NCBI RefSeq assembly: GCF_000333035.1
Contig: NZ_BANU01000003.1
Coordinates: 62,001-126,000 of the forward strand
DNA length: 64,000 nt
Origin: Gordonia sihwensis NBRC 108236
Lineage (GTDB): Bacteria; Actinomycetota; Actinomycetes; Mycobacteriales; Mycobacteriaceae
Reading direction: 5' to 3'
Shown: in pieces, positions 49,854 to 57,574 of the stretch
How the letters are laid out: every line of letters begins with the position of its first letter
How positions within the stretch are numbered: the first letter of the stretch is position 1
Program-made: the position numbers and the translations under genes
Notes under the pieces: generated by a model
What the model was told of the DNA's origin: nothing
What the model saw: the letters and a program-made list of their open reading frames with translations, nothing else
Database searches by the model: none

Positions 49854-49902
49854 TCCCTACGACGAAACTTCAGATGGTCGAGCTTTGGAGGTAGGCGAGC
49901 CG

Positions 49903-51807
49903 ATGACGGCAAGTGACGACCCCGCGGCGCCGCGCGGCGCCGACGCGCTGCGGCAGGCGTACGACGAATGGTCCGAAGCGGCCGCCGGTGTGCTGGCGAA
50001 GGCACGCAAGGTCTCGGCGGATGAACTCCCCGACACCGCGGAGGCCCTGCTGTCCACCACGACGGGCGACGGCACCGTGGTCCGCCCGCTCTACACCCGG
50101 AAGGACGAGGTCGCCGAGTCGGGACTGCCCGGACAGTTCCCGTTCGTGCGCGGCGCCGATCCGGTGCGAGACGTCAACGTCGGCTGGCGGGTGACCGAGC
50201 GTTTCGGCGACGAGGGCGGCAGCGCCGAGGAAGTCAACGAGCAGATTCTCGACGCCGCGGGCAATGGGACCAGCGGGCTGTGGCTCAAGGTGGACGGCGG
50301 CATCGGCGCCGACGGGATCGCCACGGCACTGCGCGGCGTGTACCTCGACCTGATGCCGGTGACCCTGGACGCCGGCGCCGAGGGGATCGAGGCGGCTCGG
50401 GCGTATCTGGAAGCTCGCGTCGCGGCACCCGTGGCGCCGCAGGCCGCGCCCTCCACGATCGCGAACGTGCAGAGCCTGGGGCTGTCGCCGTACACGGCGC
50501 AGTTCTCCGGACGGGCCACCGTCGACGTCGACGCTGCGACCGCGCTGGCCGCCGACGCTCCGGAAGGAGTACGCACCTTCCGGGTCGACGGCACCGACTT
50601 CAGTCAGGCGGGAGCGAACAACCCGCAGGAACTCGGGCTCTCGGTGGCCGCGGCCGTGGCACATGTCCGCGACCTGGTCGCGGCCGGCCGCAGCCGGGCC
50701 GAGGCGCTCGGACAGATCACCTTCGGAGTCTCGGTCGACGACGACCAGTTCGCCGGCATCGCCAAGTTGCGGGCACTGCGCACCGTGTGGGCTCGGGTGG
50801 CCGACGTACTCGGCGAACCGGACGCCGGTGCCGCCGTGACCCACGCGGTGACCGACCTGGCGATGCTGACGCAGCGCGACCCGTGGGTCAACATGCTGCG
50901 ATCCACCGTCGCGGCGTTCGGTGCCGGCGTCGGCGGCGCCGACCAGGTGACCGTCCTCGGCTACGACGCCGCGCTTCCGGCGGGCGAACGGTCCTCCAGC
51001 GCGTCCTTCTCCCACCGGATCGCCCGCAACACCCAACTGCTTCTGCTCGAGGAGTCGAACCTCGGCCGTGTTCTCGATCCGGCGGGTGGCTCGTGGTACG
51101 TCGAGTCGCTCACCGCCGATCTCGCCGCGGCGGCATGGGACGTCTTCACCGAGGTCGAACGCCGGGGCGGGTACCAGACGGCCCTGTCCGACGGGTGGAT
51201 CGGCGAGCAGATCGCCGAGTCCCTCGCGGCACGCGACCTGCGAGTCGCGCACCGCACAGCGCCGCTCACCGGTGTCAGCGAGTTTCCGAACCTCGACGAG
51301 GCCGCCCGCCCGGCGGGCACGGCGCAGACCGTCGACCTCGCGACGGCGACGCCGAAGCTCGCTCGCGTGGCACGACAGTTCGAGGCGCTCCGCGACCGAG
51401 CCGACGCGGCGCGGACGCGCCCGAGCGTCCTGTTGCTTCCGCTCGGAAGTGTCGCCGAGCACAACGGCCGCACCACTTTCGTCGCGAATCTGCTTGCAGC
51501 GGGCGGGATCTCGGCAATCAATCCGGGTCCGATCGAACCCGACCAGATCGCCGGCCTCACTGCCGAGAACGCCGCCACGGTCGCCGTTCTGTGCGGCACG
51601 GCCAAGCGATACGCGAGCGACGGTCCCTCGGCTCTGGCCGCGGCGCGTGCGGCGGGAGTCGACCGCGTGCTGCTGGCCGGACCCGATCGTGAGTGGCCGG
51701 AGGCCACCGACCGGTGTGACGGCTCGCTGCGAGTGGGCATCGACGCGGTCGCGACCCTCACCGAACTTCTCGACCACCTGACCGACGGCGGGAGTGTATC
51801 CGCATGA
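49903..51807 (+). CDS. mutA: Methylmalonyl-CoA mutase small subunit
   Basis: The 634-residue beta subunit pairs with MutB. It keeps the TIM-barrel and flavodoxin-like folds, but the cobalamin motif DxHxxG is replaced by VAEHNG around residue 530 (VxExxG in alignment with MutB), so it does not bind B12, as is normal for this subunit. ATG 49903 has GGAGG upstream; a TTG 18 bases earlier also opens the frame. It overlaps mutB by ATGA. It corresponds to Rv1492. Confidence 0.95.
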   Translation: MTASDDPAAPRGADALRQAYDEWSEAAAGVLAKARKVSADELPDTAEALLSTTTGDGTVVRPLYTRKDEVAESGLPGQFPFVRGADPVRDVNVGWRVTERFGDEGGSAEEVNEQILDAAGNGTSGLWLKVDGGIGADGIATALRGVYLDLMPVTLDAGAEGIEAARAYLEARVAAPVAPQAAPSTIANVQSLGLSPYTAQFSGRATVDVDAATALAADAPEGVRTFRVDGTDFSQAGANNPQELGLSVAAAVAHVRDLVAAGRSRAEALGQITFGVSVDDDQFAGIAKLRALRTVWARVADVLGEPDAGAAVTHAVTDLAMLTQRDPWVNMLRSTVAAFGAGVGGADQVTVLGYDAALPAGERSSSASFSHRIARNTQLLLLEESNLGRVLDPAGGSWYVESLTADLAAAAWDVFTEVERRGGYQTALSDGWIGEQIAESLAARDLRVAHRTAPLTGVSEFPNLDEAARPAGTAQTVDLATATPKLARVARQFEALRDRADAARTRPSVLLLPLGSVAEHNGRTTFVANLLAAGGISAINPGPIEPDQIAGLTAENAATVAVLCGTAKRYASDGPSALAAARAAGVDRVLLAGPDREWPEATDRCDGSLRVGIDAVATLTELLDHLTDGGSVSA

Positions 51808-54050
51808 GCAACACAGTTCCGAACTTCGCCGATGTCGCGCTGACCGGCGACCGCGCCGCGGAGCCCGCGGGTTCGGGCGCGGCGCAGACCGAGGCGCTCG
51901 CCCGCGCCAACGGCTACACGGCCGATCAGGTCACCTGGAGCACGCCCGAGCAGATCGACGTGCAGCCGGTGTTCACCCGCGCGGACCGCGACGCGGCCGC
52001 CGAGGACGGCGGCTACCCGCTCGATTCGATCCCGGGTGCGGCGCCCTTCATCCGCGGCCCGTACCCGACGATGTACGTCAACCAGCCGTGGACCATCCGC
52101 CAGTACGCGGGATTCTCGACCGCCGCCGAGTCGAACGCCTTCTACCGGCGCAATCTCGCCGCCGGACAGAAGGGCCTGTCGGTAGCCTTCGACCTCGCGA
52201 CCCACCGCGGATACGATTCGGACCACCCCCGGGTGGCCGGTGACGTCGGCATGGCCGGCGTGGCGATTGACTCCATTCTCGACATGCGCCAGCTCTTCGA
52301 CGGCATCGACCTCGGCAATGTGTCGGTGTCGATGACGATGAACGGCGCCGTGCTGCCGATCCTCGCGCTGTACGTGGTGGCCGCCGAAGAGCAGGGCGTG
52401 CCGCCGGAGAAACTGGCCGGAACCATTCAGAACGACATTCTGAAAGAGTTCATGGTCCGCAACACCTACATCTATCCGCCGACGCCCTCGATGCGGATCA
52501 TCTCGGACATCTTCGCGTACACCAGCGCCAAGATGCCGAAGTTCAACTCCATCTCCATCTCCGGCTATCACATCCAGGAGGCCGGCGCGACCGCCGACCT
52601 GGAGCTCGCGTACACCCTCGCCGACGGTGTGGAGTACATCCGGGCGGGACTGGAAGCGGGCCTGGACATCGACAAGTTCGCTCCGCGGCTGTCGTTCTTC
52701 TGGGGCATCGGGATGAACTTCTTCATGGAGGTCGCCAAGCTCCGCGCCGCCCGCCTGCTCTGGAGTGAGCTGGTGGCGAAGTTCGAGCCGCGCAACGCCA
52801 AGAGCCTGTCTCTGCGTACCCACTCGCAGACCTCCGGCTGGTCGCTGACGGCGCAGGACGTGTTCAACAACGTCGCACGCACCTGTGTCGAGGCGATGGC
52901 GGCGACTCAGGGGCACACCCAGTCGCTGCACACCAACGCGCTCGACGAGGCCATCGCGTTGCCGACCGACTTCTCGGCACGGATCGCCCGCAACACCCAG
53001 CTGCTGCTCCAGCAGGAGTCGGGCACCACGCGGCCCATCGACCCGTGGGCCGGCTCCAACTACGTCGAGTGGCTCACGCACCAGCTGGCGGAGAAGGCGC
53101 GCGCACACATCGCCGAGGTGGAAGAGGCCGGCGGTATGACGCAGGCCATCAACGAGGGTCTGCCGAAGCTGCGCATCGAGGAGGCCGCCGCACGCACGCA
53201 GGCGCGCATCGACTCCGGGCAGCAGCCCCTCGTCGGCGTCAACAAGTACCGCGTCGACGAGGACGAGGAGATCGAGGTCCTCAAGGTCGACAACTCCAAG
53301 GTACGGGCCGAACAGCTCGCCAAGCTCGAGAAGCTGCGCGCCGAGCGGGACTCGTCGGCCGTGGAGGCGGCGCTGGCGAACCTGACGCGCGCTGCCGCCG
53401 AGCCCGGCGGCAGCGACCTCGACAACAACCTGATGGCGCTGGCCATCGACGCCGCTCGCCACGGGGCCACCGGCGGCGAGATCTCCGATGCGATGGAGAA
53501 GGTCTTCGGCCGTCACCAGGCGGAGATCCGGACCATCAGCGGCGTGTACCGCAACGAGGCAGGTGAATCCGTGAGCAACATCGATGAGGCGATGGCCGTC
53601 GTCGACGCCTTCGCCGAGGCGGAGGGCCGACGCCCCCGCGTGCTGGTCGCGAAGATGGGCCAGGACGGCCACGATCGCGGACAGAAGGTGATCGCCACCG
53701 CCTTCGCCGACCTCGGCTTCGACGTCGACGTGGGCCCGCTGTTCGCCACGCCCGAGGAGGTCGCCGCCCAGGCCGCGGACAACGACGTGCACGTCGTCGG
53801 TGTCTCGTCTCTGGCGGCCGGCCACCTCACGCTGGTGCCTGCGCTGAAGAAGGCACTGGCCGACGTCGGCCGCGACGACATCATGATCGTCGTCGGCGGC
53901 GTCATTCCCCCGGGCGATTTCGACGAGCTGTACCGGGCCGGGGCCGCGGCGATCTTCCCGCCGGGAACGGTCATCGCCGACAGCGCGGTGGATCTGATCC
54001 GGAAGCTGGCCGATCAGCTGGGCCTGGAACTGGCTGCAGCAGCGGAATGA
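51804..54050 (+). CDS. mutB: Methylmalonyl-CoA mutase large subunit
   Basis: The 748-residue catalytic subunit converts (R)-methylmalonyl-CoA to succinyl-CoA with adenosylcobalamin, linking propionate, odd-chain and cholesterol-type catabolism to the TCA cycle. Substrate residues RGPYPTMY and GYHIQEAG and the cobalamin motif DGHDRG (Asp621, His623) are intact. It overlaps mutA and meaB with ATGA junctions, so all three are co-translated. It corresponds to Rv1493. The mazEF4 genes found after mutB in M. tuberculosis are absent. Confidence 0.97.
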   Translation: MSNTVPNFADVALTGDRAAEPAGSGAAQTEALARANGYTADQVTWSTPEQIDVQPVFTRADRDAAAEDGGYPLDSIPGAAPFIRGPYPTMYVNQPWTIRQYAGFSTAAESNAFYRRNLAAGQKGLSVAFDLATHRGYDSDHPRVAGDVGMAGVAIDSILDMRQLFDGIDLGNVSVSMTMNGAVLPILALYVVAAEEQGVPPEKLAGTIQNDILKEFMVRNTYIYPPTPSMRIISDIFAYTSAKMPKFNSISISGYHIQEAGATADLELAYTLADGVEYIRAGLEAGLDIDKFAPRLSFFWGIGMNFFMEVAKLRAARLLWSELVAKFEPRNAKSLSLRTHSQTSGWSLTAQDVFNNVARTCVEAMAATQGHTQSLHTNALDEAIALPTDFSARIARNTQLLLQQESGTTRPIDPWAGSNYVEWLTHQLAEKARAHIAEVEEAGGMTQAINEGLPKLRIEEAAARTQARIDSGQQPLVGVNKYRVDEDEEIEVLKVDNSKVRAEQLAKLEKLRAERDSSAVEAALANLTRAAAEPGGSDLDNNLMALAIDAARHGATGGEISDAMEKVFGRHQAEIRTISGVYRNEAGESVSNIDEAMAVVDAFAEAEGRRPRVLVAKMGQDGHDRGQKVIATAFADLGFDVDVGPLFATPEEVAAQAADNDVHVVGVSSLAAGHLTLVPALKKALADVGRDDIMIVVGGVIPPGDFDELYRAGAAAIFPPGTVIADSAVDLIRKLADQLGLELAAAAE

Positions 54051-55066
54051 GCGACGCGCAGTCCCGCCGGGCCGACCGCCCGGCGGGTCGCCGGATCGAT
54101 GTCGACGCGCTGAGCGAGGGCGTCCTGTCCGGAAACCGAGCCCAATTGGCGCGCGCCATCACGCTCGTCGAATCGACCCGGCCGGATCACCGGGCGGCGG
54201 CACAGCAACTCCTGCTGAACCTGACGCCGCACGCGGGCAAGTCGTTCCGCGTGGGGATCACGGGCGTGCCCGGTGTCGGCAAGTCGACGACCATCGAGGC
54301 CCTCGGCATGCATCTCATCGAGTTGGGGCATCGGGTCGCCGTACTGGCGGTCGACCCCTCGTCCACCCGCACCGGCGGTTCGATCCTCGGTGACAAGACC
54401 CGGATGGGCCGGCTGTCCGCCGCGGACGAGGCCTACATCCGCCCGTCCCCGAGTTCGGGAACTCTCGGCGGCGTCACGAAGGCGACGCGCGAGACGATCG
54501 TGCTCGTCGAGGCGGCGGGCTATGACGTCGTGCTCGTCGAGACGGTCGGCGTGGGGCAGTCGGAGGTGAGCGTCGCGAACATGGTCGACGTGTTCACCTT
54601 CCTCACGCTGGCGCGCACGGGCGATTCGCTGCAGGGCATCAAGAAGGGTGTCCTCGAACTCGCCGAGATCGTGGTCGTCAACAAGGCCGACGGCAAACAC
54701 ATCAACGAAGCGCGCGGTGCCGCCCGCGAACTGCGCAACGCGCTGGGGCTGATCTATCCCCACGACGTGCTGTGGCATCCGCCGGTGCTGACGATGAGTG
54801 CGCTGGAGAACACCGGCGTTCACGAGTACTGGGAGGCGATCCTGCGGCACCGTGAGACGCTCTCGGCCGCCGGACAGTTCGAGAGGCGCCGAGCGCAACA
54901 GCAGGTGGACTGGATGTGGAGCATGGTGCGCGAGGCGATGCTCAATCGCCTCGAGGAGGATCCGGCCGTCCGTGCGGTACGGCGCGAAGTGGAGGCCGGA
55001 GTGCTCTCGGGCACGCTGACTCCGACGCTCGGAGCCGAGCGGATCGCGGGGGCCGCGGGTTTCTGA
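54047..55066 (+). CDS. meaB: Methylmalonyl-CoA mutase-associated GTPase MeaB
   Basis: The 339-residue G3E GTPase protects and repairs the cobalamin mutase. The P-loop is GVPGVGKST, with [15 protein letters not shown] and NKAD for guanine recognition. It is coupled to mutB by ATGA. It corresponds to Rv1496. Confidence 0.96.
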   Translation: MSDAQSRRADRPAGRRIDVDALSEGVLSGNRAQLARAITLVESTRPDHRAAAQQLLLNLTPHAGKSFRVGITGVPGVGKSTTIEALGMHLIELGHRVAVLAVDPSSTRTGGSILGDKTRMGRLSAADEAYIRPSPSSGTLGGVTKATRETIVLVEAAGYDVVLVETVGVGQSEVSVANMVDVFTFLTLARTGDSLQGIKKGVLELAEIVVVNKADGKHINEARGAARELRNALGLIYPHDVLWHPPVLTMSALENTGVHEYWEAILRHRETLSAAGQFERRRAQQQVDWMWSMVREAMLNRLEEDPAVRAVRREVEAGVLSGTLTPTLGAERIAGAAGF

Positions 55067-55140
55067 CCCGCGCCGCGCGTCGGTCGCACCCTGTTCTCGG
55101 GGGGGAGACTCCCTCATCGTTAGACCGCCCTCATCGCTGT

Positions 55141-55187
55141 TCAAGCCTGAATGCTTGATCTCTGGCAACTTAAGTCTCTGAGCTTGC
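55141..55187. promoter_or_regulatory. Tandem TCAAGC-type boxes upstream of the MarR cassette
   Basis: The first box (55141-55158) is TCAAGC-CTGAAT-GCTTGA, a perfect inverted repeat. The second (55170-55187) is TTAAGT-CTCTGA-GCTTGC, a weaker copy. The centres are 29 bp apart, exactly as in the pair at 48990-49036. Confidence 0.65.
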
Positions 55188-55210
55188 GCTTAGACGACGG
55201 CGGGCGCCGA

Positions 55211-55270
55211 GATGTCACATGCGTCCGAATCGCCCGATCACGCAAGCCTTTGTTGCAGATCTCACATGCG
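55211..55270 (+). repeat. Direct repeats GAT(G/C)TCACATGCG
   Basis: The 13-base element occurs at 55211-55223 and 55258-55270, identical at 12 positions, 47 bases apart. The second copy ends ten bases before the -35 box, a position that suits an activator. The bound protein is unknown. Confidence 0.5.
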
Positions 55271-55279
55271 CTGAACTTT

Positions 55280-55307
55280 TTGAACGGACCTCTTCCGGGT
55301 CTAGTCT
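55280..55307 (+). promoter_or_regulatory. Probable promoter of the MarR cassette
   Basis: -35 TTGAAC (55280-55285) and -10 TAGTCT (55302-55307) are separated by 16 bases. Transcription would start near 55314. Confidence 0.6.
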
Positions 55308-55320
55308 GGCTGAGTATTAC

Positions 55321-55334
55321 TTAACTGCAGTCAA
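55321..55334. promoter_or_regulatory. Imperfect palindrome TTAACTGCAGTCAA, possible MarR operator
   Basis: The 14-base near-palindrome has one mismatched pair. It lies just after the predicted transcription start and 28 bases before the marR start codon, a usual place for an autorepressor site. Confidence 0.5.
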
Positions 55335-55361
55335 CTATCTAAATGTCGGAGCGTGCGAACA

Positions 55362-55862
55362 GTGACGGACAACGGCGCGGACCGTGAGGCCGGTGAGCAC
55401 CGGATCGCCGACGGTGCGCTGATGTCGCTCTCGGTGATCCGCTTGACCCGCGCCGTGCGGCGCGGTGTCGGTCAGCAACAGCTGACCTCGTCGCAGGCGG
55501 CCACCCTGTGGGCCATCGCCGAGCTCGCCCCGGTGCGGCCCACCGATCTCGCGGAGCGGGAGAAGGTGACCACGGCGTCGATGTCGAAGAGCATCGCCTC
55601 GCTGGAGAGCGCGGGCCTGGTGTCGCGTACACCCGATCCGCACGACGGTCGAGTCAGCATGCTCGATCTGACGCCGGCCGGGCAGGCATACGTCCGGGAC
55701 GCCAACTCGGAGCGGATCTCGTTGTACGAGACCGCCCTGAATCGGCTGCCGGAGTGCGAACGGGAATCGGTGGTCCGGTCGATCGCACTGTTCGCCGACA
55801 CGATGTGTGAGCTGGTCACAGCCGGTGCGGCCCAGCCGTCCGCGCACCCGGCCAGTCGTTGA
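55362..55862 (+). CDS. MarR family transcriptional regulator
   Basis: The 166-residue regulator has the MarR winged helix (about residues 45-110), with TDLAEREKVTTASMSKSIASLE as recognition region split by the wing RTPDPHDGR. MarR proteins usually respond to small aromatic or hydrophobic ligands and repress transporters. GTG 55362 is chosen because GGAG lies ten bases upstream; GTG 55353 is too close to it. It is the first gene of a cassette with two CpD proteins and an MFS transporter. Confidence 0.88.
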   Translation: MTDNGADREAGEHRIADGALMSLSVIRLTRAVRRGVGQQQLTSSQAATLWAIAELAPVRPTDLAEREKVTTASMSKSIASLESAGLVSRTPDPHDGRVSMLDLTPAGQAYVRDANSERISLYETALNRLPECERESVVRSIALFADTMCELVTAGAAQPSAHPASR

Positions 55863-55889
55863 ATGCCTGAGAAACGAGGGAGGAACTCT

Positions 55890-56672
55890 GTGCGGAATGC
55901 AGTCGATGGACATTCTCGGCTGATTCGCGGCGTCGTCCGAGACGAGCGCGGCGGATCCGTCCCGGATGCCACCGTCACGGTGATCGACCAGCAGGGGAGT
56001 CAGGTCGCTGTCGCGTCAGCGCGGCACGACGGGTCGTTCACCGCCCACGTCGCGGCCGACGGCCAGTACGTGCTCGCCGCGTCGGCGACCGGGCACGAAC
56101 CGGCGGCGGTGACGGCGATGATGGCCGGTGCCCCGATCCAGACGCAGATCGTGCTGTCCGCCCATTCCTCGCTCGGCGGTCTCGTCCGCGCCGCCGACGG
56201 CGCACCGATCGCCGGCGCGGTGGTGACCGCGACCGCCCCGTCCGGGCACGTGGTCGCGACTGCGGTCGCCGGCGCCGACGGCCGATGGGAACTGCGCGGC
56301 GTGGCCGAGGGCGGATACACGCTGGTGGTGAACGCGCCAGGGTTCGAGGCGACTGCCAGAACCGTCGCTCACACCGCGGGTTCCTCGCAGCCGGTGGTCG
56401 TCGAGATGCGCTCCGCCGTCGCTCTGTCCGGTCTGGTCACCGACGCGCACGGGGGAGTGATCGGCCACAGCCAGGTGTCGCTGCTGGCCGCCGACGGCTC
56501 CATGGCGGCCAGTGTGTTCAGCGACGAGGACGGGCGCTACAGCTTCACCGATCTCACCCCCGGCGACTACACGGTGCTGGCCAACGGTTACGCGCCGGTG
56601 GCCGCGACCGTCGACGTCCGGGCCGGACGATTCGTCAATCACGAGTTCGTCCTCGGCGTGCAGGGGCGGTGA
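55890..56672 (+). CDS. Three-domain CpD (carboxypeptidase regulatory-like) protein
   Basis: The 260-residue protein consists of three tandem beta-sandwich CpD-like domains (about 12-90, 95-173 and 179-256), each with a GxVxDxxGxxVxxAxVxV start and a GxYTLxxxAxGF end. There is no signal peptide, lipobox or membrane segment, so it is probably cytosolic, which is unusual for this fold. GTG 55890 follows GGAGG by six bases. It lies between marR and the CpD-YceI gene. The same domain type forms the tail of the MFS transporter, suggesting direct contact. The function is unknown. Confidence 0.8.
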   Translation: MRNAVDGHSRLIRGVVRDERGGSVPDATVTVIDQQGSQVAVASARHDGSFTAHVAADGQYVLAASATGHEPAAVTAMMAGAPIQTQIVLSAHSSLGGLVRAADGAPIAGAVVTATAPSGHVVATAVAGADGRWELRGVAEGGYTLVVNAPGFEATARTVAHTAGSSQPVVVEMRSAVALSGLVTDAHGGVIGHSQVSLLAADGSMAASVFSDEDGRYSFTDLTPGDYTVLANGYAPVAATVDVRAGRFVNHEFVLGVQGR

Positions 56673-56674
56673 CC

Positions 56675-57487
56675 ATGACCGCACAGCTCACAGCACGCGT
56701 GGCGACTCCGGCGGGCCGCGGCATCGACACCGCCGTGGTGACCGTCATGTCGCAGGAGGGACAGCAGGCGGCGATAGTCAGGTCCGACGGCGACGGACAC
56801 ATTCGCGTCGACGACCTGGCCGCGGGGATGTACACCGTGGTCGCCGCCGCGGACGGCTTCCAGCCGGCCGCTCGCACCGCCGTCGTGTCCGGTCCCGGCG
56901 CGGTCGGTCTGGGTGAGGTCACTCTCGCCCGGGTCGGCGGATCGCCGACCCCCGAGGCCGGCCGCTGGGAGATCGACGGCTCGCATTCGACCATCGACAT
57001 CAGCGTCCGTCACCTCGGGATCGCGACCGTCCGCGGCCGTTTCACCGAGTTCACGGGCACCATCGTCGTCGGCGACGATCCGGAGCAGTCGTCGGTGACG
57101 GCGGAGATCTCGACCGCCAGCATCGACACCGACAACCGGATGCGCGACGAGGTGCTGCGATCGAGTGCGTTCTTCGACGCCGAGCGCTACCCGACGACCC
57201 TCTTCCACGCCGAGCGGGTGCGACCGGCGTCCGACGAGACCTGGACGCTCGAGGGAACGCTTACCCTGCGTGACGCCGCCGTCCCGGTCTCGCTCGAGCT
57301 GATCTTCCTCGGGCAGACCGAGGACCCGTGGGGCGGCGTCCGCGCCGGCTTCCAAGCCACAGCGACCCTTCGGCGCCGTGACTTCGGGATCAGCTTCGAC
57401 GACAAACTCGTCAGCGGAGCCGCGCAGATCGGCAACACCGCTCGCGTCCGGCTCGACATCCAGGCCGTCCGCTCGCCGGAGACGTGA
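56675..57487 (+). CDS. CpD-YceI fusion protein
   Basis: The 270-residue protein has one N-terminal CpD-like domain (about 1-86) and a C-terminal YceI domain (about 96-266) beginning WEIDGSHSTIDISVRHLG. YceI is a lipocalin-like barrel that binds polyisoprenoids in known structures. YceI proteins of Gram-negative bacteria are exported, but no signal peptide is visible here. ATG 56675 lies three bases after the stop of the triple-CpD gene; GTG 56669 would overlap it. It is followed by the MFS gene after 87 bases. Confidence 0.85.
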   Translation: MTAQLTARVATPAGRGIDTAVVTVMSQEGQQAAIVRSDGDGHIRVDDLAAGMYTVVAAADGFQPAARTAVVSGPGAVGLGEVTLARVGGSPTPEAGRWEIDGSHSTIDISVRHLGIATVRGRFTEFTGTIVVGDDPEQSSVTAEISTASIDTDNRMRDEVLRSSAFFDAERYPTTLFHAERVRPASDETWTLEGTLTLRDAAVPVSLELIFLGQTEDPWGGVRAGFQATATLRRRDFGISFDDKLVSGAAQIGNTARVRLDIQAVRSPET

Positions 57488-57574
57488 TCGACGCCTCCGC
57501 GGCGCACGGCCGCCCCGATCTTCGACGTAGCCGTCGCAAGCACTGATTCACCGCATTAGTCCCGAAAGGTTCGC

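Larger units (their letters stand above)
55067..55361. other. Regulatory region between meaB and the MarR cassette
   Basis: No gene is seen in these 295 bases. They hold, in order, two 18-bp TCAAGC-type boxes (55141-55187), two GAT(G/C)TCACATGCG direct repeats (55211-55223 and 55258-55270), a promoter with TTGAAC and TAGTCT (55280-55307) and an imperfect palindrome TTAACTGCAGTCAA (55321-55334). Confidence 0.75.

Noticed and set aside
49790..49902. Possible cobalamin riboswitch upstream of mutA
   Set aside because: The gap is only 113 bases and lacks a B12-box-like sequence.
50961..53825. A 954-codon open frame on the minus strand
   Set aside because: It lies opposite mutA and mutB, which are certain genes, and shows no domain of its own.
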